A DNA stretch of 64,000 bases from Siphonodentalium dalli (lineage: Eukaryota; Mollusca; Scaphopoda; Gadilida; Siphonodentaliidae). The DNA lies in contig CP136066.1 of assembly GCA_032622095.1 (NCBI GenBank), positions 108,771,319 to 108,835,318 of the forward strand. Direction: 5' to 3'. This document shows positions 47,141 through 58,461 of the stretch, one piece after another. Made by a program: the position numbers and the translations under genes. The notes beneath the pieces were generated by a model that saw only the letters and a list, made by a program, of their open reading frames with translations, was not told where the DNA came from and made no database searches. Position 1 is the first letter of the stretch; each line of letters begins with the position of its first letter.

Positions 47141-48231
47141 GTTTATCACTGAACGATCTCAGCCGTAAAGTTCCAAATGGAAGCAGCCCCGTTTTAAATC
47201 ACGTGGTGATATCGGAATCTAGCCGACGAGGGAGTGACGCAATATCGATCGCTCCATCCCATTGTTATCAGTCGGAAACTACCGGGTCGCCAGGGGTCAG
47301 CGACGACGAAGGGGGCGACGAAGAAAGCACAATTGGCGACGTCACAGGACACATCAACAAACTTTTCAAATTTGACGAAGGATTTGAATCGAACAAAACT
47401 ATTGTTAAAGCGGGATTAAGCTTCGGGAAGAAGGGCAAAGGTTTGGGAGAACTACAAACAGCTACGAACATATCATACGTAGGGCATGGCAAGATAATCG
47501 TCACTGATATGATAAACAGTAAATTACAGATGTTTAAATCTGGAAAAAGCACGATCGCCTACTTCTGTGACGAGTTAGTCGAGCCATGGGCTTCCGTAAT
47601 AAAACCAGACGGCAACATAGTGGTGACATCTAGGCGGGGGCAATGCTTGGTTGTCCTGTCACGTACCGGGACTGTCGTAGAGTCTTTTGCAGACGACCGC
47701 TTCACGTGTCCTTCTGGTATTGCTCTGACTGCTGACAATAATTACATCGTGACCGATGTCGTTGATAAATCTGTGATCGTTCGTGACGAAAATGGAAATG
47801 TAATCCAAGAAATAGGAAAGGACGCCGAATTTTCTCATCCGGGTTACGTTAACATATCGAAACAAGGGGACGTGGTCGTTTCTGATTCTGGAAAACATTG
47901 CGTGCTTGTTTTTGATAAAAACTACAAATTTGTCAGGAAATTTGGTGGATTCGGCAGCCGGGATGGCTATTTTAAGTCCCCACAAGGCATATGCACAGAC
48001 CTGATCGGAAATATATTCGTGGCGGACCATTACAATAACAGAGTGTGTGTGTTTACGCGGGAGGGAGAGTTTATTCGCCATTTTGTCCAGCCTAATAATG
48101 AACTTGAACGACCACAAGCGATTGAGATAACGTCTTCATACAAACTGTTTGTTTCGTATGGAAACCTTAAGGCTCATAAGATTGCGATGTTTGACCTGGT
48201 GGAAGAAGCTGTTGCATCTTGCGAGCAATAG
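47141..48231 (+). CDS. NHL-repeat protein, terminal coding exon with beta-propeller
   Basis: The exon encodes residues 117-479 of the joined protein, stop TAG at 48229. Acceptor AATTCCAG|GTTTATC; the phase 1 entry agrees with exon 2. Residues 138-190 are Ser- and acid-rich (SDDEGGDEES). From about 205 to 467 lie six NHL-type repeats, each with a hydrophobic strand and an I-x-V-x-D-type turn: GKIIVTDMINSKLQMF, GNIVVTSRRGQCLVVL, NYIVTDVVDKSVIV, GDVVVSDSGKHCVLVF, GNIFVADHYNNRVCVF and KLFVSYGN.KAHKIAMF. Six blades is the usual size of TRIM-NHL propellers, which bind RNA or protein partners. No RING, B-box or coiled coil precedes it, so ubiquitin ligase activity should not be assumed. Likely cytosolic. 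An unrelated NHL-only protein is the alternative. Confidence 0.93.
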
Positions 48232-48959
48232 TTTTTTTTTACAAACAGCAAGACATACAAGACATATGTCATTCTCCCGAATTGTTCACGTTGTATAACT
48301 ATAGTATAGCTTTAAATGAAGACATATGCAACCAATTGCTGTTTGTAGCCTATATTCATGTATGTTAGAGCAAACTAGCGATCGTGCAGATGAGCAAGAG
48401 AGATAAATATAGATAGGGGAGGGATGCGATGAGGAGAGGTATAGCAAAATTGAGAACTAATTAATGAATTGACACATTTAGTATAGTATTCCTGTTTGTA
48501 TTTCTAAGAATATATAGATACAACATTCAGGATAACTTTATGTGACAGTGTGTCTCTCACACTGTCAACTGATTCCTTGGTGGTTGGGACTATTATTTCA
48601 TCCACACCATGATCATTTCTTGGACATAAAATTTCATATAAAATGTATTAAAGGGGTGTTGTAGAAATCCCTTTAATTATTCCGAGCAGAATGCAACATT
48701 TACGTTATAAATTGTTGTGTGTTTACTTTGTGTTGAATACAAACATATGACAGTGAATGTTTTAATAATCTTAATAATTATAGTTATAGTTATATGCAAA
48801 TGTCTTTCTTACATACGGGTGTTTTTCTCATACACTCCCCACACTGAATTGAAAGTCATACATAACTGAACTGTCCAACAAATTAAACATAATCGTTAAA
48901 TTTCTTTGGCTTTTGGACAGTACGTTTGGGTAACGTCTATTTGTGATGTCCAGAGGCGA
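48232..48959 (+). other. Downstream flank / presumed 3' UTR of the NHL-repeat gene
   Basis: No canonical AATAAA was found close to the stop. ATTAAA occurs near 48647 but lies inside the mini-element described next. Nothing else recognised. Confidence 0.35.
48652..48672. repeat. 21-bp inverted remnant with M1-like ends between TTAA sites
   Basis: AGGGGTGTTGTAG is followed by AAATCCCT. The segment is bounded by TTAA at 48648 and 48673. The outer bases match the M1 TIR (AGGGG) on both sides, but nothing lies between. It could be an extreme internal deletion of an M1 MITE, or chance. Confidence 0.4.
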
Positions 48960-49660
48960 ACTGTCACACAAAGTGTCACACAAAGTTTTTTTTTCAGATA
49001 TCGTTCCAGGAACCAATATTGATCTTTTACTGATACGGTCTGACCAGATTAAAATGAGCGCATCGCTGAGTGTCGTCTCATACGCATTTCATCATTGTAT
49101 TTATCCATGTGCCTTTGCATATCGGGTTTGACCAAGTCCAAGCGAGTTGCCAATGGTCTTCTCATAAACAATATTTCAGGAGTTTCATTCGTAGCAGCAT
49201 GCAGCGTATTGCGATATGTCATCAAGAAGATAGAAAGTTTCTTCTGCACGGTAACCGGATATCTCTTAGCTGCTTTCATCGCAACTCTAAATGTCTGTGC
49301 AAGTTGCAACCCATTCCGCGAGACCGTCCGAGATGGGATGAAACGGTGCAGAAGTAATGTGACATATACAGTTATTTATCATTGATGACTCGAATTCATG
49401 TGACTTGAAACAAGGTCCGTTGTCACTGAACAACTGGCTCGGGATAGTATACCATTACGCGCGAACACATTGCGCAAAACCTCGACTGCCATCGAAGATA
49501 TATTTGAGTTAATTGCGATCACTTCAGGCCATTTCGAATGGGCGTCTACGATCGGCATGATCATCTGTCCCATAGTCTACGTAAACACGTTCCTACGGTT
49601 TAGCGGGCCACTTCCAGAATGGTGAAATGTGCAGTGGGCGGTGAGTGTAATGTCGGCATT
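48960..49660 (-). pseudogene. Ty3/Gypsy integrase core and C-terminal region, degraded
   Basis: On the minus strand a WKWPAKP segment typical of the integrase entry lies near 49610. DAHSKWPEVI follows at 49545, then, after a frame change, FLMTYRNTLHAATNETPE and a DLVKPD stretch (49049-49309). This is the usual order of Gypsy integrase catalytic core and tail. In-frame stops and frame changes break it, so it is dead. It reads toward lower coordinates and continues the fragments at 50653-51333 and 55015-55503. Confidence 0.8.
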
Positions 49661-49683
49661 AATGCCCGGCCACCAAATATAAC

Positions 49684-50205
49684 AAGAAAACCATAATCAG
49701 AAATGGTTACGCCCTCAAGATCATATTATTAGCCATAAATATAAATTATAATATAAAATATATTGGTTACATGAATTCACCGCCTCAGAATTCCGTTAAA
49801 ACAACTAATCCTTCGAATTATTACAAAAACTACGGCTTATTACTGCAGGTTTCTCATTCACCACACCAGAAAGCTTCTAAATGAGGATAAAAAATCGGAG
49901 GTATTGTGTTCCCGCCAAGAGTGCATGGTCCAGCCATTGTTCATACCTAAACATCGAAAGCAATTAACGCGGTCACAATTGTTACATACTGCAACTATAA
50001 GACATCTAGCGATACACACCCCACGAAAACCCGAAATGTGTTGTCCTGCGAGAAATCCCATCGCTATAGCTCAATTTGACACGGCCAGATTAGACTTCCT
50101 ACGCTATCCATAAATAAGATCATATATTATATACCCATGATTTTAATTATAGAATATAAAATATATTGGTTTCGCGAATGACCAACTCAGAATTCCGTTA
50201 AAATA
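49684..50205. repeat. Dispersed repeat D, copy 2, with duplicated end, inside Gypsy integrase
   Basis: Positions 49684-50101 are the reverse complement of 34680-35111. A second copy of the AT-rich end (AAAATATATTGGTT then ACTCAGAATTCCGTTAAAA) follows at 50115-50205, so the same terminal block flanks the body in direct orientation. This resembles either a tandem partial copy or a small unit with direct terminal repeats. It separates the integrase core from its zinc-binding N-terminal part. Confidence 0.7.
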
Positions 50206-50232
50206 ACAATAACAACCAGCACCTAATTAATT

Positions 50233-50370
50233 TGGGAGAGGAGGTACTCATAAGTGAGTAAGCACTTGTCCTCCAATCCCATTGTCTATATAAAAATGTA
50301 TGTATCATTTCCTATATGTGTTATTGAAATCAGACAAATAAATATGTTTAAACTAAACCTAATTAACGAA
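50233..50370 (-). repeat. Fragment of the family A 265-bp module
   Basis: GGGAGAGGAGGTACTCATAA, CACTTGTCCTCCAATCCC and AAATAAATATGTTTAAACTA correspond in order to the reverse complement of part of 6075-6339. More diverged than copies A-D. Confidence 0.65.
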
Positions 50371-50652
50371 CCGGCGGCCGACTCGGCCGTCTCCGACCAC
50401 AACCATCAGTGGGCTGCAGAACGAAAAATATCTATAAAAGTTGAAATATAAGACTTACAAATTATCTTTTAAATTTCTTTTATTGGTAATTGACATAGCT
50501 TGTCACAAACCAAAAATCAACATTACTGACATAATAATGTAAAGGACAATAAACGAAATTGAAATTCCCAACTACCCCTTTTACCGGCGACCGGACTCCT
50601 GATCGCGCAGTTCGACTTTTAAATAAATAAACCGGAAAAAACAATTTTCTAT

Positions 50653-51333
50653 TTATAAAAGTCCCATCGGCGCATCGGCCCACATGTTTCTAATATTTGG
50701 CCACCAGTATACACCCGATGGGCGTGAACTACGTGCCAAAGCGTTCATTCTGACGACACCAGTATGTCCACTGTGTAACTCGTTCAGCATTTGAGGTTGC
50801 AGTTTTGGCGGAATGACTACTCTCACTCCCCACATCGGGCATCCGTTATAGACGGTCAGCTCCGTCTTCCTTATGCATGTAGTATGCACTTAACATTGAA
50901 TCGCGATTGTCACCTGTCCAACAATTCATAACTTCATCAAAAACAGCTTCTGGTCGCGACTGGTCTCGGCGCGCACTTGCTTACATGTCATCCGTAAGGT
51001 ATCAAATTGTGACATTATCAGAACTTCGATATCAACATCATCGGTATCCTCGGAGTCGTAACAAATTATGTTCAACGGAAGTCGCGACAAGCTCTCTGCA
51101 TTAGTATGTTTCTTTATTGATTTAAACACTATATCGTAACCATGCCCTGCTAGAAACAATGCATATCTTTGTAATCTGGCAGCGGATGTCGCTGGGATCG
51201 ATATCTTGGAATTAAAGATAGCAACCGACGGTTTATTTGTCGGCAACAACAGTAATTGTCTTGCGAATATAGGTACATATGAAATCGTTTCACGCCAAAG
51301 ATTATTCCATGTGCTTCGCGTGTTATCTGTGAA
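50653..51333 (-). pseudogene. Ty3/Gypsy RNase H end and integrase zinc-binding region, degraded
   Basis: The minus-strand frame 50926-51330 carries ARLQRYALFLAGHGYDI and HTNAESLSRLPL, the hallmark end of Gypsy RNase H (the H-N-A-D-x-L-S-R pattern with E for D). After a break, 50653-50889 has LHSGHTGVVRMNALARS and VYWWPNI, the histidine and tryptophan landmarks of the integrase N-terminal zinc finger. The upstream half of RNase H is missing where a Helitron-like element starts at 51334. Confidence 0.8.
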
Positions 51334-53845
51334 TCTATATCTATTTTTGCGAATGTCTGGCTGTCTGTCTGTCTGTCTAGCTGTCTGTATGTCTGTCTGT
51401 GTTCTATAGAAATTCACAGGGGACCATCTAGATGATACCAAAGGGGTCTACTAAGGGTAACTTTTTACGAGAAAGATAATGGTCGGGGTTAGAATTTTCT
51501 AAAGTGACGCCGTTGTTGGCAGGGGCAGAAATGGGGAGGGGCAGAATTATTTTTGTCGCCGATTGCCACGAAACTTACATATAATCATCCCCATTATATG
51601 ACGAATCTAACGGTGGGGTTTAAATATGTCAAAAGTGGAGTTGTTCGAGTCAGGGATGCACGGAAGGGGAGAGGGGCACCAAAATTGATAAAACTAATTT
51701 TAGCGCCAATTTCCACCAAATTGATATATATTCTTCTTCATGATTCAAGGATCTAATTGTGCGATTTAACAACGCCAAATTGTTGTCGTATGGGTGAGAG
51801 ATTTGGGGGGGGGTGGGAACTAAATTTGATAATAATTGGTTTAGTCGCCGATTGCCACCACACTTATACAAAATCAACACCATGGTATGAGGAGTCTAAT
51901 GGTGTGGCTTAAATCTGTCAAATGTGGCCTCACTCGAGTCAGGGGTGCATTGAAAGGGAGAGGGACACCAAAATTGATGCACGTTCTTATCCATGATACG
52001 AGGAATCTAATCGTGTGATTTAAAGACACCATAGTGGTGCTGTTTGGGTGAGAGATGGGGGGGGGAGGGGTGGTCACCAAATTTGATAACAAAAATTGTT
52101 TAGTCGCCGATTATCACTTATAAATAATAATCTCCATCATATCAGGAGTGTGGTTTAAGGATGTCACAAGTGGGGCCATTCGAGTTACTAGTAGTTGTGT
52201 ATAGAGGTGAGAGGGACACAACAAATTATATCAATATGTTTAGCGCCGATTTCCACCATATTGATACATATTCTTCTCCGTGATGCGAGGAATCTTATCG
52301 TGTGGTTTAGATACACCAAATTGGTGCCCTATGTGTGAGAGATATGGGGACCTTAAATTTGATACGAATTTGTATACTCGCCAATTTTCACCAATTTCAT
52401 ATATATGCTTCTCTAATCTCTAGACGCCCAGATTTCCACCAAATTGATATATTCTTCTCTATGATACGAGGAATATCATCGTGTGATTTAAAGACACAAC
52501 ATTGCTGTCGTTTGGGTGAGAGATGTGGGGTCATAACTATTCTCAGAATTTGTTTAGTTGCTTATTACCACCAAACCTATATATAATCATCTCCAGTATA
52601 TCATGCATCCATGAGTCTAATGGGCGTTGTTTAAATATGTCAAAAGTGGCAAAAGCTGATACAAATATATTTGGCACTAATGTTCACCAAATTCATACAC
52701 GTTTTTCTCTAATGATATACGATTAATTAAATCACATTTGGTGTCGTTTGGGTCACGGATGGCGAGGGGATATGCACTATCATTGATAAGATTGCTATTC
52801 GCCGATATCGACCTATAAGTTTTATATAGTCACCCAGGCCATCTCCATATTATTTGAAGGAGTTTTGGGCGTTCATATTTCACAATCTCGACAAGTGGTG
52901 ACCCACTAAAGTCACTTGAACAATTATATCTTCTCAACTGTCATATTTATATGGGGATGGCAATCAGGGAATTCACACAATGCGCTAGCAAAAAGAGATA
53001 CATAGAAGAAGCATTAAACGTATATGTATCTTTCTATTTAAGAGATACATATATTCGTGCAAACTGAGAGACAATGAACCGTCAGAGGATTGCATATATA
53101 TTATAACACAATTGAGTCTGTTCCATTCAATACAGTTTCCACAAAAAAGTTACAATTTGTCAAGAGATATGGAAGGCCTGTTCAAAAATAGTGGTCACAG
53201 TGTGCAGTCAAATATAGTTTCTTCTGATAAAATAGAAAACGCAGTCAGTAGCACATGACTTTTCAGGATCCTCCAATACTGACATCTGACAAGGGTTTTT
53301 GGACAGACTCGTCGACTGACATAAACTCCAATTCTCGCTCTGTGTCTGGCACATGTAGCTGATATACTTGCGCAGCAACATTTCTTTTAAACTGAGAATA
53401 TTTAGCCAATATATAGCACCATGAAACATCTGTATCTTCATGGATATATGATAGCCTGGTGTGCTCAAGATCTTAGTCCAACCCACTATATTGATTGATA
53501 CATCTCGATATGTAAAACCCAATTGTCGTCTTTCAGTTTTGCCAACTAATGTGTTTATGATGTTCATGTATCATATTATAACGTCTGAAGTATACGCAGT
53601 TGTAAATAAATATATACTTCATTATTTGTGGAACGGATTAATCGCGATAAACAAAATGACAATTGACAAGGTGAGCCACTACTTATATTCCATGAATCAT
53701 GTTTTGTGATGCTATTTGAATATACAATTTATGAAAATACGTATAACACTTTGAGCAAGAGTATTCTCTATTCTCAACAAATATCCACAGCATGCAGATG
53801 GTTTCACATCGCATTAACCTGGGAAACGCCGGGTAACCCTGCTAG
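51334..53845 (+). mobile_element. Large Helitron-like element with a tandem core of its own
   Basis: It starts A|TCTATATCTATTTTTGCG, then a TCTG/TATG microsatellite (51357-51410), as in the short elements. A tandem core follows (about 51480-52860) with a unit of roughly 260-290 bp; TCGCCGATT.CCACCA recurs at 51556, 51845, 52104 and, diverged, 52378. The 3' end is CGCCGGGTAACCCTG then CTAG|T at 53842-53845. No Rep/helicase is seen. The interior beyond 52860 (about 1 kb) is unassigned. Ends and microsatellite tie it to the other Helitron-like elements, while the core is unrelated. Confidence 0.65.
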
Positions 53846-54010
53846 TAGTTAATATAAATAACATTGCAACACCATTTCACAACAAGTTCATATATAAAGG
53901 TATATTCCAAGAATTCGTCTATTAAATACATTATTCCTTACAATATTTATTCATTAAAAATTTAGCTTTTTGGAGATCCTGCACTACCTGATTGTGAAAA
54001 CATGAACATT

Positions 54011-54121
54011 TTCTTAGCTGTACAGTCATTCATACGCGAGACAAATCAGGATTCCTTTGACTAACTCTTCCAAATAATGATACGTACAAGCCAGCAATAT
54101 AATCAAACAAACTCGACTTTA

Positions 54122-54205
<84 letters not shown>

Positions 54206-54475
54206 AACTTATGGCTAACTCGGGGGTGGGGGTGACCGGTGATAGGTATGTATATATGTTCAACTTGTTTTGGTAGTCCTGTTGCTTTGCCATTACTTAT
54301 TATTTATTTTTCAGTGTAATAACATGTGGGAGAGGGGGCATGCGCTAGCTTGGGGGTACCCATAAGTTAGTCAGCACTTGTCCTCCAATCCCATTGTCTG
54401 TATCAAAATTGTATGTGTTATATCTATCATGTGTTATATAAATTAGACAAATAAATATGTTTAAACTATATAAAG
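54011..54475 (-). mobile_element. Family A fragment, diverged, with microsatellite
   Basis: Read on the minus strand it follows copy A from about 6110 to 6480: the AAATAAATAT end, GGGACAAGT-like block, GGCAAAGCAACA, the CCGAGTTAG junction, TACGTATCATTATTT and CTGTACAGCTAAG. Substitutions are many, so it is older than copies A-D. Both termini are missing. Confidence 0.75.
54125..54203. repeat. AT dinucleotide microsatellite
   Basis: About 39 uninterrupted AT/TA units expanded from the TATATGTATT stretch of the surrounding family A fragment. Confidence 0.97.
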
Positions 54476-55014
54476 GTGTTACAATCTTATTTATATTTTT
54501 ATATCAAATACTTAAAAAAAAAATTGTTTATTATGAATAAAGAATAACAAAAGAGAGAAGACATATAATGCACGCACTCGTTCATGCTCTAGATCCAGGA
54601 CACGGCAGAGCGGACTACTTTCTTACCAGTGACATGACTTTCGGAAATATTTAAAGGCACATATTGTGTTGGGACAATTTTTTTTAGGCACCGTTCAACT
54701 TAACAGCAAGACGAAGCAGTGATATTAATTTCTACCTTGACAAATCTTTGACCGAAAATTTGCTTTCTTTACCTACAATAATGGTGACAAAAACAATAGA
54801 CTATTTTGTTTCCTTCAGAATAACTTTAAATGTCCCGTATTAAAATATTGTCCCGGCACATAAAATACTTAACTGTGAATAGTTACGTCCCGCTGTGGTT
54901 ATATATCGAATTCGGTATATATGCAATATGTCTCTCTGTTCCGTTTTTTATAATGTGCGAAAGAACGCACCGACACCTATCGGACTTGCGTGAGTTGCAA
55001 GTTTTATCGGAAGT
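54476..55014. other. Unassigned DNA
   Basis: Lies where the missing part of the Gypsy RNase H would be, but I see no Gypsy similarity in it and no gene. Confidence 0.35.
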
Positions 55015-55503
55015 TTAGGATCACAGTGTGTTGGCCACCAAGTCGGATGTTACCAGTAACTTTAATTCACCGAACGCACTTTCACATTCTTCTGACCATT
55101 TCCACTGAGTGTCCTTTTCCATCAGTTTATGCAGTGGATATAATGTCATTGATAATCTAGCAAAATTTGTTAGCGTAATAGTTAACTATACGCCAAGGAA
55201 TTAACACAACTCGGTATCTGAAGTGGACCTCCAGACGTTGAAGAACAGCGTCAACCGTTTCCAAATCATGTTGGTCTGAAATGCCATTAAAATTATGTCG
55301 TCAATTAGACTTTGAACTCCCGTAATTCCCTGAAGCACGGTTTTAATGGTTCTCTGCCAAATCGCCGGGGCAGATGCAATACCATAGATTAATATGTTAA
55401 ATCGATATAGACCGTGTTTGGTTCTAGTGGGTCTTTCCAAACTTATATAAGGCACGAAATTACACAAAGATTTTGTATGTTTGACCAGCGTGGCTCTGTT
55501 CAC
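55015..55503 (-). pseudogene. Ty3/Gypsy reverse transcriptase fragment, degraded
   Basis: The minus strand reads TKHGLYRFNILIYGIASAPA then W-Q-R and VQSLIDDIIL, the palm region of Gypsy reverse transcriptase. The catalytic Y/F-x-D-D position reads L-I-D-D, which would not be expected in an active enzyme. After a frame break near 55200 the connection region continues (PLHKLMEKDTQWKWSEEC and LVTSDLV, ending about 55020). The upstream part of pol and gag, and any LTR, are not recognised in the window. Confidence 0.8.
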
Positions 55504-55848
55504 TTAGTATTTATATTAATATCACGGAAGTCCATCAAATGTGAGTAAAATGTCGCCGGTAGCAGCGGTCTTATCGAGTCATCAAGGGAGTTTGAACATA
55601 TACACATAACTCGACACATGGCTATCGGATATGCCCAGAAAATGGCACTGAATGAGTTAAAAGACTTCGACAAACTCGTGAGCAATGTATACTGTGTATG
55701 TACATACTGTGAACGCATTTTGGAAAAGACACATTATGACTGCAGTATATATACATTTCTCTCGGAATTAACCAGAAGAGACCGATAATAGAGATAATTA
55801 GATTGAAAACGTCTAACTTCTCCCGTCAATAAATATCAGACTATTCTA
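55504..55848. other. Unassigned DNA
   Basis: No recognisable Gypsy, LINE or host coding sequence. Opposing short frames overlap. Confidence 0.35.
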
Positions 55849-56102
55849 TGAGCGAGATCACTGAGTCGCGGCCATATTGGATAATCCAGCCCCCGTTCCG
55901 CGGTTTAAGTGCTACAGGTCAAAGTGTTGTAGGTGCATTCCATATATGGAACTTTTGAATATTCATGATTTCCATATATGCAATCATGAATATTCAAAAG
56001 TTCCATATATGGAATGCACCTCCAGAACTTTTATCTGTAGCTTAAACAGCGGAACGGGTGCTGGATTAATTCATTATGGCCGCGACTCAGTGATCTCGCT
56101 TA
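55849..56102. mobile_element. 254-bp foldback MITE
   Basis: AGCGAGATCACTGAGTCGCG on the left is exactly inverted on the right (CGCGACTCAGTGATCTCGCT). The pairing resumes through GGATTAATCCAGC-like, CCCGTTCCGC and a perfect inner palindrome of about 50 bp centred near 55975 (AACTTTTGAATATTCATGAT and its inverse). Ends abut the truncated LINE. No target duplication resolved. Confidence 0.85.
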
Positions 56103-56129
56103 TTAGTCGCGATGTGGCTGGAGATCGTG

Positions 56130-56868
56130 ACAAATCGTAGTACAACTATCAAACTCTGCACAACAGGGAGTGTGAATGAGACGCATGGTTAGCGGCCTTC
56201 TTAAACCTTCCAAGAGCTTCCTGACATTTTGCGAAAACCATTTGACATACCCTGTTTCCATGGAAGAACTGACAACGGTCTTAAAATCACTGAAAAGAGG
56301 CAAAGCTGCCGGCTCAGATTTATTATGTTACGAACACATCATATATGGTGGGCATCACTTAATTATACACTTAGCAAAGCTACTCTCATATATGCTTCGT
56401 TTTTCACATATCCCCAAAAGAGCTAAATTAGGTGTGATTGTGTCGTTGTACAAGGGAGGGGGCAAATCGAAATCAAAGTTCGACAGTTACCGAGCCATCA
56501 CCTTACTCCCAGTCATATACAAAATACTTGAAAGAATCGTTCTGAACCGCATGGAGAGAAACGCCCCTAACCTGATAACAACCCACCCTTTACAACACGG
56601 TTTTCAAAAAAATAATAAGCTGTCTTATGTCATCATACATAATTCAGGAAAGCATTTCGTATGCAGGGGAAAATAATTCACGTCTTTTCGCATGTTTTCT
56701 AGATGTACGCAAAGCCTTTGATACGGTCTGGATCAACGGCCTTCTATACAAGCTTTTTGAACGGGGAGCAAATTGTGGTCTTTTACGTTTATTCAACCAA
56801 TTCTTAACTGGCGTGAGCTGCAATATACGTCACGAAAATCTTACATCACGTATAATATCTATTAGCCT
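56130..56868 (+). pseudogene. LINE reverse transcriptase, N-terminal part, frameshifted
   Basis: From about 56176 it reads LKRGKAAGSDLLCYEHI, then AKLGVIVSLYKGGGK and YRAITLLPVIYKILERIV, the standard LINE finger motifs. The frame changes by one base in the A-rich stretch near 56603-56615. It then continues with CFLDVRKAFDTVW, which contains the first catalytic Asp of the palm (F-L-D-V). It runs into the family A end at 56869. The missing strand between this and 62054 is short, consistent with a clean interruption. Confidence 0.85.
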
Positions 56869-58460
56869 GAGGCGTTATTTCGCTAAAATCCGATTTGGAT
56901 TCTGGATTCAGATTACAGATTTGTCCCCGTACGACTTGGTTCGGCAAAAGAACAGACCACAAATTTGCAGAATCAGTAAACGAACAGACCGTAATCCTAA
57001 TTTCGTGGGAATCCGATAGGGATTCGGATTCCGATTACGGACTCAAATGTTCGTAATGTAAACAAACCGAGATTTCGCCACCTCAGAGTTTAAAAACACA
57101 ATAAAACATAAGAATCCGTCTCTTGTGTACAAATTATTGCAGAATATAAACGATCTATATCAAAGAATTTTAAATGCGGAGACAAATTTGTTTTATTGAA
57201 TGTAAACTGGGAGAATATTACTGAAATTAGCCAAATAATAACGCTATTGATAGTAACGCTGGGGGAGCACTTCGGCTGATGGCGAAGAAATTGCAAACCA
57301 TTGTTGATTGTCACTTTCATATGTCCATTTCATAATTCCATCCTTAAAATACCGCCCGAACGCATGTCGATTTCGAATTCGGCGGATACGTCACCATTGA
57401 CCGAGTTCATATGCACCTGCATGGATATGTCTTCTGCTGTGTTCGTTATTATAATGTTTCTTCTTATTCAAGAAATAGTAGGATTATATGGTATCGATGG
57501 ATTATCAGATACACGTATGTACTATCATCTAGTCTTAAAGTTATAGCAATTTTAACATGTTTTGTTTCGTTAAATGCAGTCGTTTTGCGCAATAGTCTCT
57601 GTATAGACAACAGACACATGTTCTAGGGACGTGGCTAGAAGTTTCCTCAAATTTCCGTCCAACTGCACCCCCCCCCCCCCCCCCATTGAACCAAACATCA
57701 ATCTCACAGGTTCGCAGAATTCAATTTGCTCTCCTTGGAAATATCCAATCTGACAAACACTAAGATTGGAAAATTACCAACTTTTACTGGAAAAAAATCA
57801 AACAATGAGAACAATGCCAACCTATATATGGTGTCAAATTAATGTCCAACTAATGTTGTGTCATGCATGAAATTTTAGTCATAAGTTTGTATATGTATTT
57901 ATTTAAAATCGGGTTTGTTTGTTGCGTTTGTTGGCTTGTACGTATCATTATTTGAAACAGTTAGTCAAAATAATCCTGATTTTCCTCACGTATGAATGAC
58001 TGCACAGCTTAGCAAATTGTACCAAAGTTCGGGGTGGGGGTCGAGACACCCAATCAACCCCTGTCGTCACGTCCCTGTTCAACTGACAAGTTCCGTGTGT
58101 TCTTCACAACATCTTCGGAATTTGATTCAGGAGGCCTAGAGCTGTCATGTTTAGATATGCTTGCCATCATCAATAAACACACTTTAACTTGAAAAAAAGA
58201 TGCGATTAAGTCGGATTGGCAGCAAATTATGTGCCGTGTATACACACATAGAAGAACAGCATGACTTTCACAACAAACATGCACTTTATAAATATAAGAT
58301 ACAAATGATACTTGTGTCAAATACATGAGCCATGTTTGACGCTGGGGGAGAGTTTCGGAGACCATGTGGATTTCAAAATCTGACCTAGAATCCGAAATTA
58401 GCTCCGCCCCCCGTAATCGGCTTTGGATTCTCAATCCGGATTTTAGCGAAATTACGGCTC
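56869..58460 (+). mobile_element. Family A element, copy B
   Basis: Complete termini: GAGGCGTTATTTCGC at 56869 and, inverted, GAGCCGTAATTTCGC at 58460. Nearly identical to copy A but lacking the 265-bp module, so 1.59 kb. The left flank is LINE reverse transcriptase. It is joined to inverted copy C by a single T. Confidence 0.9.
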
Positions 58461-58461
58461 T

